A DNA stretch of 23,591 nucleotides. It comes from DATAVB01 sp040414495. Lineage in GTDB: Bacteria > Actinomycetota > Actinomycetes > Mycobacteriales > QHCD01. Positions within the stretch are counted from its first letter, which is position 1, and every line of letters starts with the position of its first letter. The translations under genes and the position numbers were made by a program. The DNA lies in contig JBEDUI010000001.1 of the NCBI GenBank assembly GCA_040414495.1, positions 1 to 23,591 on the forward strand, in the 5' to 3' direction. The notes below the pieces were generated by a model, which saw only the letters and a list, made by a program, of their open reading frames with translations, made no database searches and was not told where the DNA came from. This document shows positions 13,212 to 22,188 of this stretch, one piece after another.

Positions 13212-13291
13212 TACGAGAACAAGATCATACGAGAGCCAAACCATATGGAAACCAGAACATACGAAATTCGGATCGTACGAGAACAGAGAGC
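13212..13291. repeat. degenerate 16-base tandem repeat between ABC genes
   Basis: Five consecutive 16-base units begin at 13212, 13228, 13244, 13260 and 13276, each starting TACGA or TATGG (unit one TACGAGAACAAGATCA; unit five starts TACGAGAACA). The block is A-rich against a GC-rich background and fills much of the 168-base gap between the ATPase and permease genes. A small hairpin CGAGCGG-GCTTG-CCGCTCG follows at 13299-13317. No start codon with a ribosome site suggests coding. Confidence 0.75.
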
Positions 13292-13359
13292 CGAGCGCCG
13301 AGCGGGCTTGCCGCTCGAAGAAGCACCTCAATCAACCCACCATCCACAGTGGAGTTTCG

Positions 13360-14121
13360 ATGCGTACCCTTCGCGAAACCCGGATCGTCTTCAACCGGGC
13401 GATGCGGTTGTCCCTGCGTAATCCGGCCTGGGTGATCATCGGCCTGATGCAGCCGATCCTCTACCTGGCCCTGTTCGGTCCGCTGCTGAAGAAAATGACC
13501 GTGGTACCGGGCTTCCCGCCGGGAACCTGGTGGCAGGTGTTCGTGCCCGGGCTGCTTATCCAGCTGGGCATCTTCGGGGCGATGTTCGTCGGTTTCGGCC
13601 TGGTCGCCGAGTGGCGGGCCGGGGTTATCGAGCAGATGCGGGTCACTCCGGCCTCGCGCGCCGCGCTGCTGATGGGCCGGGTGCTGCGCGATGTCGTGGT
13701 ACTCGTGGTGCAAGCGGCGGTACTGGTCCTGATCGCGGTCGCCTTTGGATTGCGAGCACCGGTCGGCGGCGTGTTGTTGGCATTCTTCCTGGTGGCGCTG
13801 CTGGGCGCGGCCTGCGCCTCGGCGTCGTACGCGGTCGCGCTCATCACCAAGAGCGAGGATGCGCTGGCGCCGCTGCTGAATACGATCGCGGTCCCCGTGC
13901 TGCTGCTCTCGGGCATCATGCTGCCAATGTCGCTGGCGCCGAAATGGCTGCGGACGATCTCCGACATCAACCCGTTCTCACACATCGTCGACGGAATCCG
14001 TTCGCTGTTCCGAGGTAATTTTGGAGCTGCAGACTCGATCTGGGGAATCGTGGTGGCGGCGATCATCGTCGCGCTGGGCATCGCGTTCGGAGCCCGTACG
14101 TTCCAACGCGAATCCGCCTAG
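13360..14121 (+). CDS. ABC-2 type exporter permease, DrrB-like
   Basis: A 253-residue integral membrane protein with six hydrophobic segments, near residues 24-43, 61-86, 113-133, 138-165, 173-195 and 227-248, the ABC-2 layout. Landmarks are MRLSLRNPAWVIIGLMQPIL at the N-terminus, a VAEWRAGVIEQMRVTPASRA cytoplasmic loop with the typical E-x-x-x-V-T-P motif, and LPMSLAPKWLRTISDINPFS before the last helix. The ATG follows GGAG by about 6 bases. It partners the ATPase at 12223 despite a repeat-filled 168-base gap. It is the last gene of the presumed exporter operon. Confidence 0.93.
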   Translation: MRTLRETRIVFNRAMRLSLRNPAWVIIGLMQPILYLALFGPLLKKMTVVPGFPPGTWWQVFVPGLLIQLGIFGAMFVGFGLVAEWRAGVIEQMRVTPASRAALLMGRVLRDVVVLVVQAAVLVLIAVAFGLRAPVGGVLLAFFLVALLGAACASASYAVALITKSEDALAPLLNTIAVPVLLLSGIMLPMSLAPKWLRTISDINPFSHIVDGIRSLFRGNFGAADSIWGIVVAAIIVALGIAFGARTFQRESA

Positions 14122-14537
14122 GGCGTGTTGGTTAAGTCCTGGCCGTCGCGAGCGGTGATCCAGACGGCGGTCCGGCAAGGCAGCCCGGGTGCGGGTGTCC
14201 CGCAAGACAGCCCGGGTGCGGGTGTCCGGCAAGACAGCCCGGGTGCGGGTGTCCCGCAAGATGAGGAGGAGCCGATACCGGTGTTGTATCGGCGAGGACG
14301 ACAACGAAGCCGGTCGTCGTGTGGGTGCCGCGCAGCAGGCAGGGACTTAAGCAACATGCCCTCGGGCTCGATCCGCGATCTCACCCAGCGTGTTGATCAT
14401 GTAACGGGGGTGCCAACAGGCCGATTCAGGACGACGTCGGTACGGTTGGCCCCGACATCGACACGGGGTCTCTCGTCGCGCACTGGTGGCGACCAGCGGC
14501 GGCGCAGGCCCTGAGCGCGCGGAGCTGGAGCCAGGAC
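14122..14537. other. intergenic region with 27-base tandem repeat before glgE
   Basis: A 416-base gap. Three full 27-base units (14173-14199, 14200-14226, 14227-14253; core AGCCCGGGTGCGGGTGTC) and a partial fourth unit follow the permease stop. Each unit has CCCGGG, and where CCG follows it can form a TGCGGG-TGT-CCCGCA hairpin, so the block may end the exporter transcript. The frames through it (reading SPGAG or DTRTR repeats) have no good ribosome site. The rest must hold the glgE promoter, but I see no clear -35/-10 pair. GGAG at 14527-14530 is the glgE ribosome site. Confidence 0.6.
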
Positions 14538-16538
14538 GTGATCGGACGGTTAGGACTTTCAGACATATCCCCAATCGTGTCGTGTGGGGAGTATTCGTCT
14601 CGCGCCGTCGTGGGCGAGGCAATACCGATCACCGCGACGGTATTTCGCGAGGGCCACGGGCTGGTCGGCGCAAACGTCGTGTGGCGCGGCCCAAGCACGA
14701 GCACGGGCACGAGTACCAAGTCGTCCGGATCAAAATCGGCCCTGTTACGGCTGCAGCCGGGCGCGCCCGGTACTGACCGCTGGCACGCCACCCTCACGCC
14801 GACCGAGCCGGGCATGTGGAGCTTCGTCGTAGAGGCGTGGGCCGACCCGTTCGCCACTTGGCAGCACAACGTCGAGGCCAAGGTCGAGGCGGGCCAGGGT
14901 GTCGAGGAGCTCTCCAACGACCTGGAGATCGGCGCCCGCCTGCTGTCCAAGGCGACCCGGATCGTGCCGAAGGATGATCGGGCCACGGTCCGGCTGGCGG
15001 AAAAGGCGCTGCGCGATTCCTCGCAGGACCTGTGGGGTCGGCTCGGCCCAGCTCTGGATTCCACGCTGACCGCTTTGCTGCACATGTATCCGGTCCGCGA
15101 ACTGCTCACCCGCAGCCCCCGGCACGAGATCTGGGTCGACCGGCAGCGCGCGCTCTACGGCGCCTGGTACGAATTCTTTCCGCGCTCGACCGGTGGCTTC
15201 GATGCGACCGGGCGGCCGGTGCACGGCACGTTCGCGACCGCGGCCGAACGGCTGCCGGCGATCGCCGACATGGCCTTCGACGTGGTTTACCTGCCACCGG
15301 TCCACCCAATCGGCGTCATCAACCGCAAGGGCAAGAACAACACGCTGGTCCCCGAGGCCGACGACGTCGGTTCGCCCTGGGCGATCGGCTCGCATGAGGG
15401 CGGCCACGACGCGATTCACCCGGAACTGGGGACGATCGAGGACTTCGACGCCTTCGTCGCCCGCGCCCGCGAACTGGACCTGGAGGTCGCCCTCGACCTG
15501 GCGCTGCAGTGCGCACCGGACCACCCGTGGGCCAAGGAACACCCGGAATGGTTCACCGTGCTGCCGGACGGCACGATCGCGTACGCCGAGAACCCGCCGA
15601 AGAAATACCAGGACATCTATCCGCTCAACTTCGACGTCGACCCGAAGGGTTTGTACGCCGAGGTGCTGCGGGTGGTCCGGTACTGGATCTCGCACGGCGT
15701 CCGGATCTTCCGGGTGGACAACCCGCACACCAAGCCGCTGAATTTCTGGCACTGGCTGATCTGGGAGGTCAAGCGGACCGACCCGGACGTGCTGTTCCTG
15801 GCTGAGGCATTCACCCGTCCGGCGATGATGCACACGTTGGGCAAGATCGGCTTCACCCAGTCCTATACGTACTTCACCTGGCGCACCGGCAAAGAAGAAC
15901 TCACCGACTACGGCAACGAGTTGGTCGCGGCGCTGGATTACATGCGTCCGAACTTCTTCGTCAACACGCCCGATATCCTGCACGCTTCGCTGCAGTACGG
16001 CGGACCGCCGATGTTCAAGATCCGAGCCGTGCTCGCGTCCATGTTGGCGCCCTCGTACGGCGTTTACTCCGGATATGAGCTCTATGAACATTTGGCTGTA
16101 CGCGAAGGCAGCGAGGAGTACCTGGACAGCGAGAAGTACCAACTGCGTCCGCGCGACTTCGCCGCCGCCGAACGGGAAGGGCGCAGCCTGGCGCCGTTCC
16201 TCACCCGGCTGAACCGAATCCGACGTGGACACCCGGCGTTGCAGCAAATGCGCGCTCTGCATTTCCACACGATCGACAACGACGGCCTGCTGGCATTCTC
16301 AAAAAGGGATCCCGCGACAGGCGACACTGTGCTTGTCGTATGCTCTCTCGACCCGCACAACGTTCGTGAGGCGACCGTTTCCCTCGATCTGCCCGCACTC
16401 GGGTTTGATTGGCACGAAAGCCTTGCCGTCCGCGATCAGCTGACCGGCGTGACGTATGGGTGGGGCGCACATAATTACGTCAGGCTCGACCCGCACGTGG
16501 AGCCTGCTCACATCTTCATTGTCGAGAGGCCCGTATGA
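14538..16538 (+). CDS. glgE: alpha-1,4-glucan:maltose-1-phosphate maltosyltransferase
   Basis: A 666-residue GH13_3 enzyme that transfers maltosyl units from alpha-maltose-1-phosphate to the non-reducing end of an alpha-1,4-glucan. An N-terminal beta-sandwich domain (about 10-115) precedes a helical insert and the catalytic barrel. The nucleophile is Asp394 in IFRVDNPHTKP, the acid/base is Glu423 in FLAEAFT, and the third acid is Asp479 in NTPDIL; the first two positions coincide with the numbering I recall for the Streptomyces enzyme. KGKNN and YPLNFDVDPKG are further GlgE hallmarks. The GTG at 14538 has GGAG 7 bases upstream. Its stop overlaps the treS start (ATGA). It is the first gene of the glycogen/trehalose operon. 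Confidence 0.97.
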   Translation: MIGRLGLSDISPIVSCGEYSSRAVVGEAIPITATVFREGHGLVGANVVWRGPSTSTGTSTKSSGSKSALLRLQPGAPGTDRWHATLTPTEPGMWSFVVEAWADPFATWQHNVEAKVEAGQGVEELSNDLEIGARLLSKATRIVPKDDRATVRLAEKALRDSSQDLWGRLGPALDSTLTALLHMYPVRELLTRSPRHEIWVDRQRALYGAWYEFFPRSTGGFDATGRPVHGTFATAAERLPAIADMAFDVVYLPPVHPIGVINRKGKNNTLVPEADDVGSPWAIGSHEGGHDAIHPELGTIEDFDAFVARARELDLEVALDLALQCAPDHPWAKEHPEWFTVLPDGTIAYAENPPKKYQDIYPLNFDVDPKGLYAEVLRVVRYWISHGVRIFRVDNPHTKPLNFWHWLIWEVKRTDPDVLFLAEAFTRPAMMHTLGKIGFTQSYTYFTWRTGKEELTDYGNELVAALDYMRPNFFVNTPDILHASLQYGGPPMFKIRAVLASMLAPSYGVYSGYELYEHLAVREGSEEYLDSEKYQLRPRDFAAAEREGRSLAPFLTRLNRIRRGHPALQQMRALHFHTIDNDGLLAFSKRDPATGDTVLVVCSLDPHNVREATVSLDLPALGFDWHESLAVRDQLTGVTYGWGAHNYVRLDPHVEPAHIFIVERPV

Positions 16539-18223
16539 CCCAACAGCCGCACCACCCAGGACTGTCCACTGCGGACGATCCAGAGTGGTATCGCCGAGCG
16601 GTGTTTTACGAAGTACTGGTGCGGGGATTCAAGGACAGCAACGGCGATGGCAGCGGTGATCTGAAGGGCCTGACCGAAAAGCTCGACTACCTGCAGTGGC
16701 TGGGCGTCGAGTGCCTGTGGCTGCCGCCGTTCTTCGCCTCGCCGTTGCGCGACGGTGGATACGACGTGAGCGATCTGTGCTCGGTACTGCCGGAATTCGG
16801 CACGATCGAGGATTTCCAGAACCTGCTGTCCGAGGCGCATTCGCGCGGGCTGCGGATCATCATCGACTTCGTCATGAACCACACCAGTGACCAGCACCCG
16901 TGGTTCCAGGCGTCCCGTTCGGACCCGGACGGACCGTACGGCGATTTCTACGTCTGGAGCGACACCGACGAGGCCTACCCGGACGCGCGGATCATCTTCG
17001 TCGACACCGAGCCGTCGAACTGGACGTTCGATCCGATCCGTAAGCAGTACTACTGGCACCGGTTCTTCCACCACCAACCGGACCTCAACTTCGAGAATCC
17101 CGCCGTACAGGACGCCATCATCGAGGCGTTGCGGTTCTGGCTGGACCTGGGCATCGACGGGTTCCGACTCGACGCCGTGCCGTACCTCTTCGAGGAGGAG
17201 GGCACCAACTGCGAGAACCTGCCCCGCACCCACGAAATGCTCAAGCGGGTCCGGCAGGTCATCGACGAGCACTACCCGGGTCGGGTCATGTTGTGCGAGG
17301 CCAACCAGTGGCCGGCCGACGTGGTGGAGTATTTCGGCAAGTCGGACGAGTGCCACATGGCGTTCCATTTCCCGGTGATGCCGCGGCTGTTCATGGCCGT
17401 CCGCCGCGAGTCCCGGTACCCGGTCTCGGAGATCATGGCCCAGACGCCGGATATCCCCGAGGGCTGTCAGTGGGGCATCTTCCTGCGTAACCACGACGAG
17501 CTGACCCTGGAAATGGTCACCGACGAGGAACGCGACTACATGTGGGCCGAATACGCCCACGACCCGCAGATGAAGGCGAATATCGGCATCCGCCGCCGGC
17601 TCGCGCCGCTGTTGGAGAACGACGCCAACCAGCTGGAGCTGTTCACCGCGCTGCTGCTGTCGCTGCCCGGCTCGCCGGTCCTCTATTACGGCGACGAGAT
17701 CGGCATGGGCGACAACATCTGGCTCGGTGACCGCGACGGCGTCCGTACCCCGATGCAGTGGACGCCCGACCGTAACGCCGGTTTCTCGACCTGCGACCCG
17801 GCCCGGCTCAACCTGCCCGTCGTGATGGACCCGGTGTACGGGTACCAGACGGTCAACGTCGAGGCGCAAACCCGTAACTCGGCCTCGCTACTGCATTGGA
17901 CCCGAAGGATGATCGGGGTACGCAAAGAACACCCGACCTTCGGCCTCGGCTCGTATCACGAAATCGGTTCCCGTAATCCGACCGTGCTGTGTTACGTCCG
18001 CGAGTTCGGTGACGACGTGGTGCTCTGCGTCAACAACCTCTCGCGCTTCCCACAGCCGGTGGAGCTCGACCTGCGTCGCTTCGAAGGGTGGACCCCCATC
18101 GAGCTGACCGGTCGAGTCCAATTCCCGGAGATTGGAGTGCTGCCGTACATGCTCACGCTCGCCGGACACGGCTTCTACTGGTTCGAGCTCTCTGCCCCGG
18201 CCCAGCCGGAGGACCGGCCATGA
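16535..18223 (+). CDS. treS: trehalose synthase (maltose alpha-D-glucosyltransferase)
   Basis: A 562-residue GH13 isomerase interconverting trehalose and maltose; in this operon it supplies maltose for the maltokinase. The barrel motifs are complete: DVSDLCSVLPEFGT, IIDFVMNHTSDQHPWF, GIDGFRLDAVPYLFEEEGTN with nucleophile Asp213, VMLCEANQWP with acid/base Glu255, and LRNHDELTLEMVT with Asp321. The TreS-specific YYGDEIGMGDNIWLGDRDGV and RTPMQWTPDRNAGFS also appear. Unlike the TreS-maltokinase fusions of some bacteria, it ends after the C-terminal beta domain and the kinase is separate. The ATG overlaps the glgE stop by 4 bases, and its own stop overlaps the start of a 38-codon ORF. Confidence 0.97.
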   Translation: MTQQPHHPGLSTADDPEWYRRAVFYEVLVRGFKDSNGDGSGDLKGLTEKLDYLQWLGVECLWLPPFFASPLRDGGYDVSDLCSVLPEFGTIEDFQNLLSEAHSRGLRIIIDFVMNHTSDQHPWFQASRSDPDGPYGDFYVWSDTDEAYPDARIIFVDTEPSNWTFDPIRKQYYWHRFFHHQPDLNFENPAVQDAIIEALRFWLDLGIDGFRLDAVPYLFEEEGTNCENLPRTHEMLKRVRQVIDEHYPGRVMLCEANQWPADVVEYFGKSDECHMAFHFPVMPRLFMAVRRESRYPVSEIMAQTPDIPEGCQWGIFLRNHDELTLEMVTDEERDYMWAEYAHDPQMKANIGIRRRLAPLLENDANQLELFTALLLSLPGSPVLYYGDEIGMGDNIWLGDRDGVRTPMQWTPDRNAGFSTCDPARLNLPVVMDPVYGYQTVNVEAQTRNSASLLHWTRRMIGVRKEHPTFGLGSYHEIGSRNPTVLCYVREFGDDVVLCVNNLSRFPQPVELDLRRFEGWTPIELTGRVQFPEIGVLPYMLTLAGHGFYWFELSAPAQPEDRP

Positions 18224-18336
18224 TCGGCTCGGAAAACAGCGCGGCAACCGGATTCCGGTTTCCCGCCAACATGGCATTGGGGTCCCCGAATGCCATGTTG
18301 GCGGGAAATGTGGAGGCGGTCGGAGGTAGGTCGTGA
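18220..18336 (+). CDS. 38-residue micro-ORF bridging treS and mak
   Basis: A short open frame starting ATG at 18220-18222, overlapping the treS stop as ATGA. It ends TGA at 18334-18336, overlapping the mak GTG as GTGA. GGAGG at 18208-18212 lies 7 bases before its ATG. The peptide begins MIGSENSAATGF, and its middle (FPANMALGSPNAMLAGN) is simply the translation of the palindromic element at 18259-18308, so the peptide itself may have no function. Its likely importance is translational: ribosomes leaving treS can pass through it to mak without a gap. Whether it is translated is inferred from spacing and the ribosome site only. Confidence 0.5.
   Translation: MIGSENSAATGFRFPANMALGSPNAMLAGNVEAVGGRS
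18259..18308. repeat. palindromic element B, perfect 20-bp arms
   Basis: TTTCCCGCCAACATGGCATT (18259-18278) and its exact complement (18289-18308) flank a 10-base GGGGTCCCCG loop. In mRNA this is a very stable hairpin between treS and mak, about 24 bases before the mak start. The element is open in sense and antisense frames. It differs in sequence from element A, so two palindrome families exist in this genome. Confidence 0.92.
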
Positions 18337-19721
18337 GCGCCGAATTTCCCGGCGTCGATGAGTTGCTCGCCTCGTGGCTGCCGCACCAGCGATGGTTCGG
18401 CGGTAAAGGCCGGGATATCACCGCTACGAGCGGCCGGGCCGAGTTGGTACGCGGGGGCGACCCGGCGGTCTGGACGTATCTGCTGAACGTCGACTACGCC
18501 GACGGCGGCAACGATACGTACTTCGTTCCGCTCTCGGTGCGTTCGCACACCACCGAGGTGCTGGGCTACGCGCTGATCGGTGAGACCACGAACGCCGACG
18601 GTTCTCCGGCCTGGGTACACGACGCGCTGCACGACCGCGAGGTCACTCCACTGTGGAGCGAGCTGCTGAATGCCGGTACGCGCAGCGGCTCGCTGACCTT
18701 CGTCCGGGAACCCGACGCGCAGATCCCGGCCGACCTACTCGGCGACGCCCTCACGGTCGAGCAGAGCAACACCTCGCTGGTCTACGGCGAGGTGGCGATC
18801 GTGAAGTTCTTCCGCCGTATTGAGCCCGGTCACAACCCCGATGTCGAGGTGCACGAGGCGTTGCGGGTCACCGGTAACCCGCACCTGGCCCCGCTGTTGG
18901 GGTACGTCACCACGTCAGACGTCCCCGGCGACGAGGACGCCACACTGGCCATGGCGCAGGAATTCCTGCCGGCGGCCAGCGACGGTTGGGCCCAGGCGAC
19001 CGCGAGTGTGCGCGACCTGTACGCCGAGGGCGACCTGCATCCGGACGAGGTCGGCGGCGACTTCGCCAGCGACGCCCACCGGCTCGGGGCGGCCACCGCC
19101 TCGGTGCACGCCGACTTGGCCCGGGTACTGCCGACGATGGAGGCCGGTGAGGACTGGCTGGTCAGCGCGGCCGAGGGCATGCGAGAGCGGCTGGCCGAGG
19201 CGTGCGCGGCGGTGCCGGCGCTGCGCGAACACGCCGACGCGCTGCGCGCCACGTACGACGCCCTGGTCGATGTCAAGGCGCCGATCAGGCTGCAACGGGT
19301 ACACGGCGACCTGCACCTGGGTCAGGTCCTGCGGACCACGTCCGGCTGGACCATTCTGGACTTCGAGGGCGAGCCGGCCCGGCCGATCGCGGAGCGACGC
19401 GCGCCCAGCACCGCGCTGCGCGACGTCGCCTCCATGCTGCGCTCGTTCGACTACGCGGCCCGCTCGCTGTTGTTGGACGGTCAGGAAGATCCGCAGCTCG
19501 CTTACCGCGCGGCGGAGTGGTCCAGCCGCAATCGCGGCGCATTCTGTACTGGTTACGGTGAAGAATCCGGGGAAGACCCCAGGGATCAGGCCGTTCTGCT
19601 ACGTGCGCTGGAGGCGGACAAGGCCGTGTACGAGACGTTGTACGAGGCACGAAACCGGCCGGCTTGGCTGACGATCCCGCTGCGTTCGCTTGAACGGATC
19701 ACCAGTGAGGAGGTCACATGA
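18333..19721 (+). CDS. mak: maltokinase
   Basis: A 462-residue eukaryotic-type kinase (Pep2/Mak family) that makes maltose-1-phosphate from maltose and ATP, the donor for GlgE. The N-terminal cap begins ELLASWLPHQRWFGGKGRDI. EQSNTSLVYGEVAIVKFFRR holds the nucleotide loop and the ATP lysine. The catalytic VHGDLHLGQVL has His324-Gly-Asp326, and the metal-binding ILDFEGEPARP has Asp343 and Glu345. Length is normal for the family. The start is the GTG at 18333, 6 bases after GGAGG; it overlaps the stop of the upstream micro-ORF. Its own stop overlaps the next micro-ORF at 19718. The position between treS and glgB fits the GlgE pathway. Confidence 0.96.
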   Translation: MSAEFPGVDELLASWLPHQRWFGGKGRDITATSGRAELVRGGDPAVWTYLLNVDYADGGNDTYFVPLSVRSHTTEVLGYALIGETTNADGSPAWVHDALHDREVTPLWSELLNAGTRSGSLTFVREPDAQIPADLLGDALTVEQSNTSLVYGEVAIVKFFRRIEPGHNPDVEVHEALRVTGNPHLAPLLGYVTTSDVPGDEDATLAMAQEFLPAASDGWAQATASVRDLYAEGDLHPDEVGGDFASDAHRLGAATASVHADLARVLPTMEAGEDWLVSAAEGMRERLAEACAAVPALREHADALRATYDALVDVKAPIRLQRVHGDLHLGQVLRTTSGWTILDFEGEPARPIAERRAPSTALRDVASMLRSFDYAARSLLLDGQEDPQLAYRAAEWSSRNRGAFCTGYGEESGEDPRDQAVLLRALEADKAVYETLYEARNRPAWLTIPLRSLERITSEEVT

Positions 19722-19782
19722 GCGATAGCCAGCAATGCCGCTTCTGTCCGCTCAACAGCGCGCCCTTGACGGGTGAGCGCGC

Positions 19783-19786
<4 letters not shown>
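19718..19786 (+). CDS. 22-residue micro-ORF bridging mak and glgB
   Basis: A short frame starting ATG at 19718-19720 inside the mak stop (ATGA) and ending TGA at 19784-19786 inside the glgB start (ATGA). It has the best ribosome site of the operon, GAGGAGG 4 bases before the ATG, whereas glgB itself has only a weak GGGTGAG. The peptide starts MSDSQQCRFCPLNSAP and carries a Cys-x-x-Cys pair. It cannot be a glgB extension, because the glgB frame has a stop at 19774-19776. It is probably a coupling leader that delivers ribosomes to glgB; a peptide function is possible but unsupported. Confidence 0.6.
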
Positions 19787-22005
<2,219 letters not shown>

Positions 22006-22068
22006 CGGACGCTCGTACGGGCGCTCGTACAGCGCGATTCAGCCTGCGTCAGCGGGACAGAAACCCGC

Positions 22069-22099
22069 CGGTTCGGGCAGAACCGACGCTTGGCCCGAA
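22069..22099 (+). terminator. hairpin region after glgB with two alternative folds
   Basis: CGGTTC (22069-22074) can pair with GAACCG (22080-22085). Overlapping this, TTCGGGC (22072-22078) can pair with GCCCGAA (22093-22099). The two folds exclude each other. No T-run follows, but actinobacterial terminators often lack one. A third hairpin, GGCGAGCG / CGCTCGCC (22141-22164), lies 24 bases before the next gene. It is likely to end or attenuate the glycogen transcript. Confidence 0.4.
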
Positions 22100-22188
22100 T
22101 CCGGGAGCAGGCGCGCTAACCGCCCACGGCAGAATGGCACGGCGAGCGCACGCGAGCGCTCGCCTTGCCGAGCTGTGGGAGCACGCAG

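Noticed and set aside
14173..14253. 27-base repeats as a CRISPR array
   Set aside because: Units are head-to-tail with no unique spacers and no cas genes nearby.
14391..14401. TGTTGATCATG, identical to the left arm of palindromic element A
   Set aside because: Only 11 bases match and no right arm or core follows, so chance or a very old relic cannot be told apart.
14125..14514. 129-codon ORF with SPGAG repeats (collagen-like)
   Set aside because: No ribosome site, less GC-biased codon ends within the repeat, and a composition change after the repeat; best explained as non-coding tandem DNA.
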